64,000 nucleotides of DNA from Paraspadella gotoi (lineage: Eukaryota; Chaetognatha). Both the position numbers and the translations under genes were made by a program. Location of the stretch: assembly GCA_051294375.1 (NCBI GenBank), contig CM119269.1, positions 15,325,918 to 15,389,917 on the forward strand. Direction: 5' to 3'. The notes under the pieces were generated by a model. The model was given only the letters and a program-made list of their open reading frames with translations. It was not told where the DNA came from and did no database searches. This document shows, in pieces, positions 47,109 through 59,579 of this stretch; the stretch's first letter is position 1, and every line of letters starts with the position of its first letter.

Positions 47109-50100
47109 CTAATCTCTGCTCCTTCGGCTCTGCAAGGACTGGAGCGCCTTTTCCCTGAGCCTCTTCTCCAACTGCTCGAGATCTTCTTCGCTTTCCGATT
47201 CTCGACGGCGACGACCCGAGGCGGAGCGATGTCGCGGACGAGCCTCTTCTGTTGATTCAGAATCCGAGTCGGAGTCGGAGTCGCTCCCGCGCCTCTTCTT
47301 CCTGTGCTTCTTCTTCTTTTCCTTCTTGTGCTTCTTCTCTTTCTTGTGTCGCTTCTTATCTCGAGCAGCGTCATCGTCCGAATCGAGTGCGTCCGAGCGT
47401 TTGCGGTCTGAGGAAAAATAAATGGTTCGGAGGCAAAGAAGTGATTTCGTTAATATCGAGATACACTGAACTCATAGGGGACTAACCGTTTGCGCTGGAT
47501 TCCCGTTTTTTTTCCTCGTAATCGCCTAAGCTCTTGGAGACGCCACGGTCGCTGTCGGGATCACCACTTTTCGCTAAGCGCCCTTCACGATCTCCGTATT
47601 TCGAATCCTCCCGACCACTCTCTCTAGCGCCTCTTTCATCCCCACCACGACCGCCCCCCCTTTCATCCTCACCACGCCTAGCTCTCTCATCGCCCATGTG
47701 CCCGTTTCTCTCCTCCCCTCGTCTGCTCTTATCTTCTCTTCTCGGGCTGCTCCTCCCGTCCCTTCGTCCGCTCCTCTCATCCCCACGGCCCATTCGTTCG
47801 TCTTCACCACGACCACTTCGGTCCCTTCGCTCTTCGCCCCCGCGGCCGCTCCTGTCATCGCCGCTGCGTCTGCTCCTTTCCCTTTTTGGGGAGGAATCTA
47901 CCCTGGACCTCTTTGGGGATATAGCATCGCGAGATGGCGACGGGGACTGGCGTCGTTTGGGGGACTGGAAACCATGGGGTGGATCAAATAACTAATGTTT
48001 TCAAGTACAATACAACGCTTCTCACACGAAAAACACGCCTAAAGTTTTTCCAAATATTCGTTATTTGATTCACCTCACACTCAATGGTCAATCATCGTCT
48101 GCCCACCTGTTGGCGTCGCCTATGGGGAGACGACCCTAAAGTGCGACGACGTCCTTCTTCCGGCGGCGATTCTCGAAGGCGACGCCGGCGATCGTTGGAC
48201 GGTGACGACGCCGTGGGACGCCGCTTATCTTCCGTTGAAGAGGAATCCCGGCGGCGCCGCTCTTCGCGGGGCGAGCCATCGGAACGACGCCGTATTTCAT
48301 CGCGACTTGGCGTGATTCGCCGACGCCGTTTTTCATCAGTAGGCGTTGAACCCTCGGCGTGACGCGGTGTAGTTCTCTATAGGTCGATAGGCAGAGGGAT
48401 ATTAAATTAAATAAATTAAAAACAAATACTTTTAACTAAAAAGGTCACCTGGGACACAGGTGGGGGCGATTCTGGCTTCCTTTCCATCCTTTGATCCCTG
48501 CTCCGCCCAGGAGAGCGGGACGATGATCCGGGTTGAATATCGCGACGAGGCGATTTGTTCCTTAGGGGAAAATTTTACCAGTAAATCCGGTAGCTGATGT
48601 CAGTTAACGCTTAGAAGTTTAGACTTACTGGGGAGGAGTCTCATCACCACTCTCGTGGGATGATTCGCTTTTGCGGGATGAAGTCAACTGTTCCTTCGAG
48701 GGGCGCTAAAGAAAAGAATTTAAGTGTTGGGAGCGGATCCATCCAATTAACGCAAATAAACGCAAAAAATCACCTGGCCTACGCGCGGCGAGCTACCCAT
48801 TGGTGGAGCTACTTTCATGTCCATGAGCGAAGGAACGTTCTTCGGCGGTGAGTCACGCTGGTGCTCCCCGCGGGTTTCCACTTCATGGCGCCCTTCGTTG
48901 GGTTCGTCAACGCGATTCTCTACGCGTCCGTCACGACGATCTGGTTGATGATCTTCCTCACGATCTGTATGGTGATCCTCATGGTGATCCTCGCGGCGAT
49001 CCGGTTGGCGTTCCCCGCGGCGATCTTCCCTTCGTTCCTCGCGACGACTTTCTTCGCGCACTTCTTTTTCTTTGTCGTGGCGCAGGTCGGTGCGGGAGTG
49101 ATCGGATTTTTGGGCGGTAGGTGTCCTCCTAAATTCACACGAATGGAATAATAATAAAGAAGACCAAAAAAGCATTTAAAAGTTGAAAAACGAACTTGCT
49201 GATGGTAACGACACGCTCTTGCGGCGTCTCCTCGCCAGACTCCTGTTCCGACGAGGAAGATACCGGTCCACGCTTTGGCGCCGTTTCCTGGCGCGGCGTT
49301 CCTCGACGCCCTTGATCCTCCTTGGCTCGATCGCGCTCGTCACGGGCCGGCGATCGACGTCGGATATCGGCGTCGGAACGAATACGGCGCGAAGCGTCTA
49401 GCGATTGCCGAGACCGCGACGTCTCAGGCGGAGAGTCTCTTCTCGCGCGTTTCGAGGGCGAAGGGTCCGGTTGTTTTGCTGCATTAATACTTTTGTTTAA
49501 AAATATTTCAATATTATAGTATTTTTTTAAAAGTTCCAAATATTACTTCTCTACGCTCGCATTACGAACAGTTAAAAAAATAAGTCTTACCCTGCTTCTT
49601 CGGCCGCTCGTCCTCATCCTCGGACGACGACGAAGATCCCGAAGATTCCTCGCGACACTTATCGCCGTGCTGTGACTTCGACGGAGGAGCCGACTTGGGT
49701 TGGGACCTTGGCTGTTGTAGCTGCTGCTTCTTCGCCCTATCAGCCACAGGTGGAGCCTTTTTTTTCTGGTCGGCCTCATCGTCTTCCGAAGAAGAAGAAG
49801 ACGACGACGAAGAGGACGAAGAGGAGGACTTGGCGGCTTTCGGAGCGTCGGCGGTTGGACGTTTGCGCTCCCCGGAACTCTCTGAGGGACGAAAAATTGT
49901 GAGCGAATCGCAAAACGAAAAAAACTGCTTTAATCTCATTATCCTCACCGTCCGACGGAGCTTCTTCGTCCGACGGCAAAGGATAATCGGCCAACGTTCC
50001 GGCCTTCACTGGTTTCGTCGTTTGCTTCTCCGAGTCCTCATCGGATCGATGGCGTTTCTTTTCTTTAAGCCTTTGTCGCTCCTTTTCCTCCTTCTCACGC

Positions 50101-53100
50101 TCCTTCTCTTTCGCTCTTTCTTTCTTTTCTCTGATTGCTTCTCTCTCCTTCTCTTGTTCCTCCCTCCTCTTGGCTTCTTCCTCCCTTTTTCTCTCCATCT
50201 CCTCTTCCTCTTCTCGTCTTTTCCGCTCTTCCCTCCGTTTCCTTTCTTCCTCCTCTCGTTTTCTCTCCCTCTCCTCCTCCCTTTGTCTTTCCCTCTCTTC
50301 CTCCCTTTGTCTCTCTCTCTCTTCCTCCCTTTGCCTTTCCCTCTCTTCCTCCTCGCGTCTCCTTTCCCTTTCCTTTCTCTTCTGACGCTCCCTCTCTTCG
50401 TCTTTTCTTTTCCTGCGTTCGTCCTCCTCCCTTCTCCTTCTCTCCTCCTCGGCCTTTCTTCTTCTCTCATCTTCCTTCGCCCTCTTCTTTCTCTCTTGGT
50501 CCTCGGAGTCGTGACGGCGCCTTCCGCGGGAGTCGCGTCTATGTTATGAAAATGAATACCATTGTGGAAATTGTTGGACTCAAATTCTTGAAGAATCACT
50601 GTCAACGTCTCCTATTTGAGGCTTGTTTAATAAAGCATTGGTTTATACTTTAACCCCTTTCCTTTTATACAGATCACGTGATATTATTATAATAGCCAGT
50701 GTCGGGGTTTATGAGGCGGTGTGAATATACCACCACAGCATATTTGATATGATGTAGTTGCACCTATCAGAACGACTCGACTTTGACTTAGGCGGTGGAG
50801 AGGGCGACGAGGACGAAGCTGAAGATTCTCTTCTTCCTCTATACTGACGTTTTTGTTGGACGGAATCCGGGTTTGGCTGAAAGCATAACGCAGCTTTGAC
50901 AAGTCTTTGTACGAATAATTAATTTATTTTTTTATTTATTTTTTTATTAATTTATTTAATATATTAATTATAGATAAAATATACTAACCTTTTTTTTTAT
51001 GGAGGTTTCCCCTTCGGACTCTGAATCCGAGGAATCGGCTTCCGGTTTAGCCTTTTTCGCTGCGAGAGTTTCATGAAGGTTAAATATTCATGAAAACAAT
51101 TGATTCATTAACAAAATTTACGACTTACGTTCCGCATCAGATTCGGAATCTGACGCCTCCATTTTTCGTGTTCGCTTTGTATCACTGAATGAAATTAATT
51201 TTAGACTTTTACAATGAAAAACAAAAATAAAACAAACAAAACAGGCGTTGTCTCTAACCTTGCGTCTGGCGGAAGAGCTTTCGGCGAGCGAGAACGGCCT
51301 TTTCCTTTCCTCGACGGGCTGCCAGAAAAAAAACGAGGGAGAAATCAGTCCTCACACGAGCTCCAGACTGGTTCAGCTAACGCCAGCCAACCATCGAGAC
51401 CGACTCACCTTCTGGGTCTGCTTCCCGAACGTCGGCGAGACCGTTCTCCACCGCGATTCCGTGAGCGTGATCTGGATCTGCCTCGTCGATGATCGCGGGA
51501 ACGAGACCTTCGATGAATAGCAAAGATGAAAATATACAATCAAGTTTAGCAAAAGATCGCGTTTTAAATTAACGGCCAACCGCGACCTCTTCTTCCGGGA
51601 GCTCTCGTGCCTATCGCCGGATCGGCTCCTCGAGCGCCTTGACTGGCGGCGATGACCGCGCGAGCGAGAACGCGAGTGCCGACGACGCTCGGATCGCGAA
51701 GAGTGACGCTTTCGGTCGCCCGAGCGCGAACGATGACGCCCGCGGGAGTGAGAACGAGATCGGGCGTGCTTTGAAGCGCGCTTCTTAGACCTTCAAAATT
51801 TTTTCAGGTGGGGGGGGGGAAATTATATACATGTCTATGAATTAGAAAAGTCTGAAATCGTCACACCGTTTCCGATCTTCCTTGTCTTCCTTCTCTTCAT
51901 TTCTGTCTTCCTTCTCTTCTTCTTTGGTCTCCTCTTCTTTAGGAGGTTCTTCGCGGAGTTCTCCTTCCTCTCGCGCTTCGGAGGATGAGGCAGGGCCTGC
52001 CTCTCCAACTTCGCCTAAGAAAGCAAAAGCAATTTAATAAATTATTACAACCAATATCAAAATTATCTAGTCTTTCAATGAACATTGAACAAGTTAACAT
52101 ACCTGATCTTCTGACAGAATGTATTCAGTATTGACTTAAAAGTAGAAAACTATAGTTTTCACATTAGTTACTCTTTTTATTTAATTTTATTTATGGCAAG
52201 ATGAATTTCGGATGGCCGAAGGATCCGATCATGGATTATCAAAAGAGAGATCACAATAAAAGTAAAAAAAAGAAACAGTTTTGTAATTTTACAATAGCGT
52301 ATTTCTCTTAATACTGTACTAATAAATTCATAGCACACTCACCCGAGTCGACGTCCTTCTCGACTACAAGCGGCGCTATTTGCGCCACGGGTTTCGGCGT
52401 CGCAGTTGCTCCTCCAGAACCACCGCTACCAGCTTCCTTTTCGTTTCCCTCCTCCTTCGTGGCTTCGACGGCCGTTTCCATGAGCGGCTTGACGGCCGGC
52501 GGCTCCGATTTAGCCTCCGATCGAGTCGAAACCGAAGTCGCTGTGGGACAGAAAATAGAGCGAGTGTTAAAGTTATATAAAATACCCGACTAAAAGGAGC
52601 AAGAATAATGCTAACCGGAACCGGATCCGACTGGTTCTCCGATTCTGAGAAGGCCCCTTATTTCCGAGCGTTCCTGCCGTTCCTGTCTATCCTTCTCCCT
52701 CCTCTCTTCGAGGTCGGCTTCCCGCTCCCTCGCCCGCTCCGACTCCTCTTGCCGTTTTCGGATCTCGTCTTTCTTCTGCTCCACGAACTTGGCAGGAATT
52801 CCACCGATGTTCTCTTGCGCGCTCAAAAGCAAATCCCACAGCTCGGCGCAAAACTCTCGGGCGTGCTTGGCGGTCAAAAACCCTACGGTGAAGATAAGAT
52901 GTCGGGGTAATAAGTACGGGAATGATTTATCACGTTTATCAGCTTTAGTTACCAGTGAGATTAATTTGAAGTTTGCGGCCGTCGGGATGTTTGGTCTCCA
53001 GTTGATTAAAGATAAACTCGATGACGACATCGTCTTCAAATCCCAGAATCTCGATCACGCGATTGGTGATCCAAGGTTTGATCGTTCCGAGGTTGATCTT

Positions 53101-53396
53101 ACCCATGTCCACCTGAGAGGAAAGCAGAAATAATTCCGTGGTCTCTTGCTTAATAAATTTTCAGTGTCTTAACAAAATGAAACATATTTGCGTTTAAATG
53201 CATTAAAATATTAACTTTTAAAGTGAGCATTACTTTCTTGTTTTCTACACGTATGTGCTCCGATCCACTCAAGGTTCACCTTCTTTTCGACGTTTCCCTG
53301 GAATCGCATCTGCTTCATTAGCTTCTTCTCTTTGTCCGAAAACCGGCTATCCTGTTCCGAGCTCGTCCCGCGGAAGAATCCACCGCCCTCCGCCAT
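47109..53396 (-). CDS. SRRM1: Serine/arginine repetitive matrix protein 1 (SRm160), 20 exons
   Basis: SRRM1 is a nuclear splicing coactivator and exon-junction-associated protein that binds nucleic acid through a PWI domain and SR proteins through RS repeats. Exons: 53280-53396, 52953-53112, 52616-52882, 52343-52540, 51867-52014, 51581-51790, 51409-51507, 51259-51318, 51129-51184, 50989-51059, 50764-50876, 49949-50538, 49591-49881, 49196-49478, 48774-49128, 48629-48705, 48449-48560, 48107-48376, 47487-47964 and 47109-47407. Phases close to about 1,417 residues (human about 900), so it is enlarged. The start reads GFFRGTSSEQDSRFSDKEKK. The PWI domain, roughly residues 30-130, shows INLGTIKPWI, ILGFEDDVVIEF and ELWDLLLSAQENIGGIP. 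RS-rich blocks follow, then DSVQQKRQYRGR (a conserved family site), a charged helix (exon 49949-50538), poly-Ser, and the family C-terminus LEQLEKRLREKAL. Long open frames on the opposite strand are shadows. Junctions may be off by a base. Confidence 0.95.
49949..50538 (-). other. SRRM1: Long charged helical region inside SRRM1
   Basis: This single 590-nt exon encodes about 196 residues, of which roughly 150 are an almost continuous E/R/K/Q run with repeats such as EEERERQREEERERQ. There are no prolines or glycines for more than 130 residues. The pattern of acidic residues followed four positions later by basic ones fits a single alpha-helix (ER/K-type) rather than a coiled coil, because hydrophobic heptad positions are missing. 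It ends in TLADYPLPSDEEAPSDG. Confidence 0.75.
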
Positions 53397-54059
53397 TTTC
53401 GTTTCCGCAGCGAAGTGGAGTTCTAGTTTCGACGATGATTCGATGAAAAAGGGTTTGAAGAAATCGGGCAAAGGACGGGAAGGAGGGACGGAGTGGGAAT
53501 TGGGGTAAGGACTTAGGGGTATTCGGGCAGGGGATGGGAGTTAGGGGCGTCGATGGATGGAGTAGAGGCTTCTTGATTGAGAAGGGACTTCAAATCCGAG
53601 GATCGCAGGGATTGGGAAGCCGACGACGATTATCAAAGCGTGAAGACTTCCCACAATCTTTGCCAAGGATAGCCTGCCGATGGGCTAACGCAATAAAGAA
53701 AACTAAGTCAATCAAAACTTTTAACGACAAGTCACGATCAAATACAAATATATAAGGTTTTTAAAACGATGTGTAAAAAAAACAGCAGCAGATTTGGATG
53801 TATGAAAGCACAACGGGGAAATCAAAACGTGTTTTCGAGTTCGTACAAATGGCTTCTTTTCGTGGTCGCGACGGCAAGCAAGCGACAAACTTTGGCAGAT
53901 CAGATGACACTTTTCTTCGACAACCTTTTTTTTCTCTCGATCGTCAATGAAGTCCGATTTTAATTTTCTCCTTTCAGATTCCGATTACCTGAAAACTTGC
54001 GCCAACAGAATCGACAAGCGCCTCTCGTTCATCTTCTCTAGACTTTTCTTCTTAGAGTG
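53397..54059. other. Upstream region of SRRM1; no other gene seen
   Basis: Immediately 5' of the SRRM1 start codon on its strand, so it should contain its promoter and 5' UTR. GC-richer than the distal flank. I see no convincing exon; plus-strand frames at 53.5-53.96 kb lack splice context. Confidence 0.5.
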
Positions 54060-54760
54060 CGACGAAAATCGGAAAGAAGGAGGGGGAGGATCGGGAAATT
54101 TGGGGGGGGATGAAAGGGTCGGGGGTGATGGGGGTGATGGGGGCAGGGCGGTTGCTAGGTGCAGACGGGAGCTGGGAAAATGGTCGACGCCGACGTCAGG
54201 AAGGATCTGGGGGAGATGGAACCGGCGGAAGGTGTCGCGGAGGCAGCTGGGGGATAGCATGGGGAATGTGGGGAAGGAGCTGGGAAAAAGTGGAAAGAAT
54301 TGGGGAGAGGGATTGGGGCGGAGGCGGAGGAATGTGGAGCAGAGAGCTGGAAAATAGGAGGAAAGCTGAGGAGGGAATGGGAGACGAGAATGGGAAGGAT
54401 GGGAGAGATGGGGGATGGATGGGAGGAGCTGGGGAAGGATGGGGAGGAGGTGGGGAAGGATAGGGAGGAGCACGGGAAGGATGGGATGGGCAGGGCAAGG
54501 ATGGGTGAGCAGGGGAAGGATGGGGTAGAGCAGGGGAAGGATGGGTGGAGCAGGGAAGGAGGGGGTGGAGCAGGGGAATGAGAGAGGGAGGGGTTGGATA
54601 GGCTGTGAGTTGATGGCTAGTTGGGGAAGAATGGGGAAGGAATACGGGAGGAAGATAAGAGAAAGGATCTGAGCGGTCTGGGGGAAAGGATAGGGGAGCA
54701 GCTGGGGAGAGGGAAATGGGAATTGTTGAGAGAAGGTTAGGGGTTTGGGGAAGAGAAGAC
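54060..54760. repeat. G-rich minisatellite, imperfect units of about 20 bp
   Basis: The plus strand is strongly purine/G-biased, with repeated ggggaaggatgggtggagca-like units, clearest at 54420-54600, and shorter ggggatgg/ggagctgggga units before. On the minus strand this gives long Pro/Ser/His frames. G-runs at close spacing could form G-quadruplexes on the plus strand. Confidence 0.85.
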
Positions 54761-54921
54761 GCGGTGGAGCTTTTTGGTTGGAGGGGCGGCGAAGCAGTTG
54801 GAACATCTGGCGTAGGGAAATCCGTGGGTAGCGCAGAAATCGAGATCCCATGGACATTCGTATTGAGAAGAAGAGACGACGCAGCATAGAAGAATATGTT
54901 GGCGTATATCCCACAAAACAT
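54196..54921 (-). CDS. Doubtful Pro/Ser-rich secreted-protein ORF
   Basis: The minus-strand frame from ATG 54919-54921 runs 241 codons. It begins MFCGIYANIFFYAASSLLL, which resembles a signal peptide, followed by NTNVHGISISALPTDFPTPD and then Pro/Ser/His-rich repeats over the minisatellite. A second frame over the same DNA is also open, as expected when composition alone keeps stops away. The first 55 residues, which lie outside the tandem repeat, are the only argument for a real gene. No splice or homology support. Confidence 0.2.
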   Translation of the reverse strand: MFCGIYANIFFYAASSLLLNTNVHGISISALPTDFPTPDVPTASPPLQPKSSTASSLPQTPNLLSTIPISLSPAAPLSFPPDRSDPFSYLPPVFLPHSSPTSHQLTAYPTPPSLIPLLHPLLPCSTHPSPALPHPSPAHPSLPCPSHPSRAPPYPSPPPPHPSPAPPIHPPSLPSFPFSSPIPSSAFLLFSSSLLHIPPPPPQSLSPILSTFSQLLPHIPHAIPQLPPRHLPPVPSPPDPS

Positions 54922-56929
54922 CTTGGGTTTGGATGAGAAAGAGAGGGATAAGAAGAACAAAGGAGAAGAGGTTGAAGAGCCAAAAAGGGAAAGTAATGAA
55001 AGATGGGAAAATGGAGAATGATGAAATTCATCGACGCGTGAAAAGCCCCGCGACCGCGAGTCGTAACCGCCCCATTTCTTTACTCTTGTGTCGACGAATC
55101 CTACGACAAAAAAAACCAAAAAAACCCAAGGAATAACGTTGAAATACCAGTAAAACTTTAAAAACTTTAGTCCCATTAATACCAATATAGAATGATGACT
55201 TATTTTGAATACGCTACTAATAATAAAATAAAAACATCATCAGCCTCACGTGTCCTGGAAAAGTAGAATGGTGGAATCACCCCATTTTTTACGAACTGAT
55301 CTTCTTACATTTCACGCAATAAAGAATTCAATGAGGGGTAGAATATCAAATATTAATTAAAATTTTAAACCTAAAAATATTAGATATTGAAGAAGATATT
55401 GAGTTTTAAAAAAAATATGTTATTTTAGAAAATTAACATCTCTCCCACTAACCTAGAGATATTGAGCGATTCATACCACCTTAATTCGTACCCAACATTT
55501 GAACTTGATCACGTTGTCTTGGACGAAGCTTCGGTAATGAAATGTACCTTAAAAGTTAAATTAAAAAAGAGAGAAGGCAATAAATGCTAGTTAGTGCTTT
55601 TATGAGTTTTAAGCATTTAAAGATTAAACCGTTGAAAGAAAGGACCGGCTGCGGACACGGCCTCATGCCGCCAGATTCACTGCTTTCGAACAACAAAAAA
55701 GTAAAACGAAACAAAACAGCAATCAATACCACATTTTGTATGACCTTTTATTATTAGGAAAATATATTTACTATGAGTACGGTTAGAGTGAAGAGCACTT
55801 TATATATACATTATACTATTCTTGATTTGTTCGCTGTTGCTTTTCACTAAAATACAGTACAATTTTTGGGTTTTAAATGAATGGATAATTTTTATTTTGG
55901 TTGTACCAATTTCATAATATCACGATTAGTCTTATGAGTATGACGGTACAAATAACTATTACTTTACTAGTATTAGTATATTATTATTTTGTTTTATGAG
56001 TTATTAGTTAATAGATATTGTCATTCTATTTTCGTACAATTCACTTCGCTTTTCAATCTTTTTCAAAAAATTTAATTTTCCTGGACTTAGCCTTAGATCG
56101 TTTACTCCTACAAGTACAACTTCAACAAGTTTACTAATATAGGGTAGCCATAGCCGATGAAATTTAAATGCTAATGTATACAATGTTAAAATAATCTATC
56201 ATGAGCTTAGATTTTTTTGTCAAAAATTATTTTTTCTGAGGGGACGAGCCTAATTAAAATTATTATGTTACTATATAAAGAAAAAAAAATTTGATGGATT
56301 CTGATAGAGCAAAAAAGTTAAACAAGAAATATAATTACAGCTTTTAAAAATTCTTACGTTTTCTCAGTAAAAATCTAAAAAATCCGATAAAATCATCGAA
56401 AGATCATGATGACGATTTTTTACAGTTTTTCTTATTTTTTACCTACTTATCATAAAAATATTTAAAAAAGAATTATACTTTGTGTAGACAACTTTCTATG
56501 AGCTATCTGAATCTGGTCTTAAAATTTAAAATTTCTCAAAAAAATTTTAGGCCTTTCCTATCTATAAATAAATATTAAAAAATTATATACTAGGGTAGAG
56601 CCATATGAGAAATTTTTTGTCCATTTAAAGTATACTTAAAAATGTATAAATTTTCGTTTGAGAGTGTACTCACAAATTTTTAACTCACCCGCATTGAGTG
56701 CGGCTACCCCTAACATTGGCTATTTTATATATTATATTGTATATTAAATAAACGAGTAATTCGAGTAATTTTTATAGAGGATATGACTTTAATTTATCCA
56801 TTTGATTAACCCTATTTAAATACTAATACCGCATCTTCACATAATTTTCAAAACGAAGGTAAAACCACATGGGTCCCTCCTCGGTCCCCTTCTGAGCTCA
56901 TTAAACTTTAGTACCTGCGGTATTATTAC

Positions 56930-57055
56930 TTGGGCCGCGATTACTCGCGAAGCAACTCTATAAGACACTTCGGTGTCGGTAGGTTGATCGGTCGGTCGGT
57001 CAGCCAGTATGTCTGTCGGACTGTCCTACTCTCGTTTTAAATACCTACTTATTTG
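56930..57055. repeat. Dispersed repeat family A, copy 2
   Basis: Same orientation as the copy at 474-600. Shows acttgggc, the gattactcgcgaag box, ggtcggtcggtc tandem units and tttaaatac in the same order. Confidence 0.6.
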
Positions 57056-58201
57056 TGCACTGTGCAGTCACCCATTCACTGGAAAATGTGTAGCTGATTA
57101 ATTTGTGAATTATTTCAAATGAGATTGACGAAGTCATTTGCATATTGTCGTATTCGGATTAAACTTTGATAAATTTTCATTCTATTGCCCTTAAGGTTTA
57201 ATATTGATATTTTACATTGTTTGTGGTTCAATTAAAAGCGAAATAATTAATTATTTAATTATCATAATTACTTAAATATACTTTTAATTATACTTGTGAT
57301 TCCAGCTTACTTTTCTACATTTAGTAAGAAACATATATTCTATGTATAAATGCGCTCAAATGATCCGAAATTTAATTCGGCATAATTTAGGTTAAGTATC
57401 ATTAAACGTTTGTAAGAAAGTAAATGCTACACAATACATAGAAATTTGTATTACTTGTTCGCTCATACTTAGTAGTTGGCAGCATCTATGTCGTGCTCCC
57501 AACATCTTATTTAAGAAACATCAAAAAGGAGTGGTTGGTAACAAACGAGTATAATAGTGGATAAAAAAAGTTATTTCTCACAGCGAAATTTCTCGCCAAA
57601 GTAATCTTTCGTGAGGTTTTAAATCGTTTCGGTATTTTGGTGTCAAAATTTTTTTAATCATTTTATCCAAATGAGAATCATATTTCTGTTAACATTTTAT
57701 TTTCAACTGAATACAGTCGTTATAAAAGTTTAGAAAAAGTTTTGTTTTTTCCGTCAAACTTCAAAGAAATTACCCTTATCATTACGTTTAAATTTTAAAT
57801 AAAACGTGGAATGCTGTGACAAACTCGATTCAGGATTTAAGGCGGTATCATGCAACGAAAATCCCAGAACAAACTCCCACTAATAGCGCAGAGGTTTTCC
57901 TGAATTTCAACTTTTTTTCTTCGCACCAACGGCCAACGGAGTGAGATTCCTGCAAGGCCCAGAGTTTCTTTTCTCGAGTCACTTTCTTCACAACAAGAAA
58001 TGCTTTAGGTTTAAGTTATGCGTTTTTGTCATTTCTCGCTTATTCATTCACTGAAATCAAGCCTACTATGGAGAGAGGCCTGTCAATAGCTTTTTCTAAG
58101 CATTCTGTCGAGAGATAATAATAATAATAACAATTATAATACGTACTAATCGTATATACTACGACCTAGGGAATCGTATGTTCCGGCCGAGAAAGAAAAA
58201 A

Positions 58202-58203
<2 letters not shown>

Positions 58204-58250
<47 letters not shown>
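58204..58250. repeat. (GA)n microsatellite
   Basis: About 23 uninterrupted GA units. Confidence 0.95.
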
Positions 58251-58252
<2 letters not shown>

Positions 58253-59579
58253 GCGTTTTACTCAAGTTCGGCGCCATAAAGTTTGATTAGGTGGCCTCTC
58301 TTCCGGTTTACGCGGTAGTAAATAAATTTGAAAGAGCTCTCTTGTTTAACGAGGTGAAAACGGAGACGGTGTCTTCTTGAAATTCGTTTCGACAACAAAA
58401 AATCCTTTGTTTAACGAGTCAACAGAATTGTTTACAACTCCCCTTGAGATGGGAAAAATTCCTTTTTTTTTTAGTTTAGTTTGCAATGGTCGCAGTGTTT
58501 AAACTACTCATCTTCACTCCGCCTCATGATTTTTTTTTAGCCTTGCTATATGATATATAGTTGAACGACACTTTTTTTTCATAGTTTCTTTTTTGGAAGC
58601 TAAGAACGTTCCCCGAATTACCTTCTATAAAACTCTGGCGGGTATCCAATCGCAACATTTTTTTGTTATTTTTCCTCTCAAGCTTTTCGTTGGTTTTTGT
58701 TCCAAGTAAAATTAACTTTCGGTCGCCCAAATAAAATTTCATCTTGATAATTCTAATTGCATCCTAAATAATTTTTGCAGACGATCGTCATCGTTTCCGA
58801 CACAGAAAACGATAAAAAAACTTTAAAAAGTGAAGTATACGAATTTTCGATGCCAGAGCTTTTCAAAGCAAAAGTTTCGATTCTGTAATCGGTGAGTATA
58901 ACTTAATTAAAAAATATTCCTAAAGATTCCTAAAGAAAAATGTATAAAGTTCATATAAAGCTTATGAAAAAAATTTTACTTGTACAACGGGAAAAAAGAT
59001 GGAAAATGCAGCTGGTTAATAATTTTGGAGTAATATGAAGAAGGAAGAAAGAAAATGTATCTGGACGAGTATAACTAATTAAAAGGACGATAGGAGTAGT
59101 GGAAGAGAGTTAAAACAGTGGATTTCAGAATAGGTGGAAAACATAATTAATTTAATTATTTTCATTATAATAATCATAAATGATGTTTTATTGGCGATCC
59201 AAGGGATCTTTCCTTTCGGTTTACATCTTCCTAAATATAATCAGATCGTTTACTAATAACTAAAACGAACCTAGCTTCCCCACGCTAAACGGATACAAAA
59301 TTATACTACAATGGTTACATTTTAAAAAGGCAAATAAACTAAAAATTTTGTTAGAGTAAAGACCCGTGATTGTGAATGAAATTATGAATTATCACATAAT
59401 TTACATGTCACATTTTTTAAATAAATTTAAAATTGTGTTCCACAAACATTCCTCATAAATTCTTACGAAATTACGCAAAAAGTTTTGATTTTGACTGAAC
59501 AGTAAAGAGTAGCAAAAATATTGAAATCAAGGAGAATCAAAATTCGGATAGTAGATCATGAGCAGGCTTGTACCCGTGA

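Larger units (their letters stand above)
55200..59560. other. No supported gene; AT-rich repeat DNA
   Basis: Contains short fragments shared with other parts of the window: 55886-55920 with 42489-42520, and 56930-57055 with 474-600. A (GA)n tract is at 58204-58250. The only frame above 70 codons (58524-58742, minus strand) is Lys/Asn-rich as expected for AT-rich DNA. Confidence 0.55.

Noticed and set aside
49695-50653. Long plus-strand hydrophobic frames (Phe/Leu/Ser/Pro) opposite SRRM1
   Set aside because: Antisense shadows of the Glu/Arg/Lys-rich SRRM1 exon at 49949-50538.
53985-55031. 348-residue minus-strand Pro/Ser/Leu frame
   Set aside because: Second open frame over the same G-rich minisatellite. 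Two long frames at once argue for composition, not coding.
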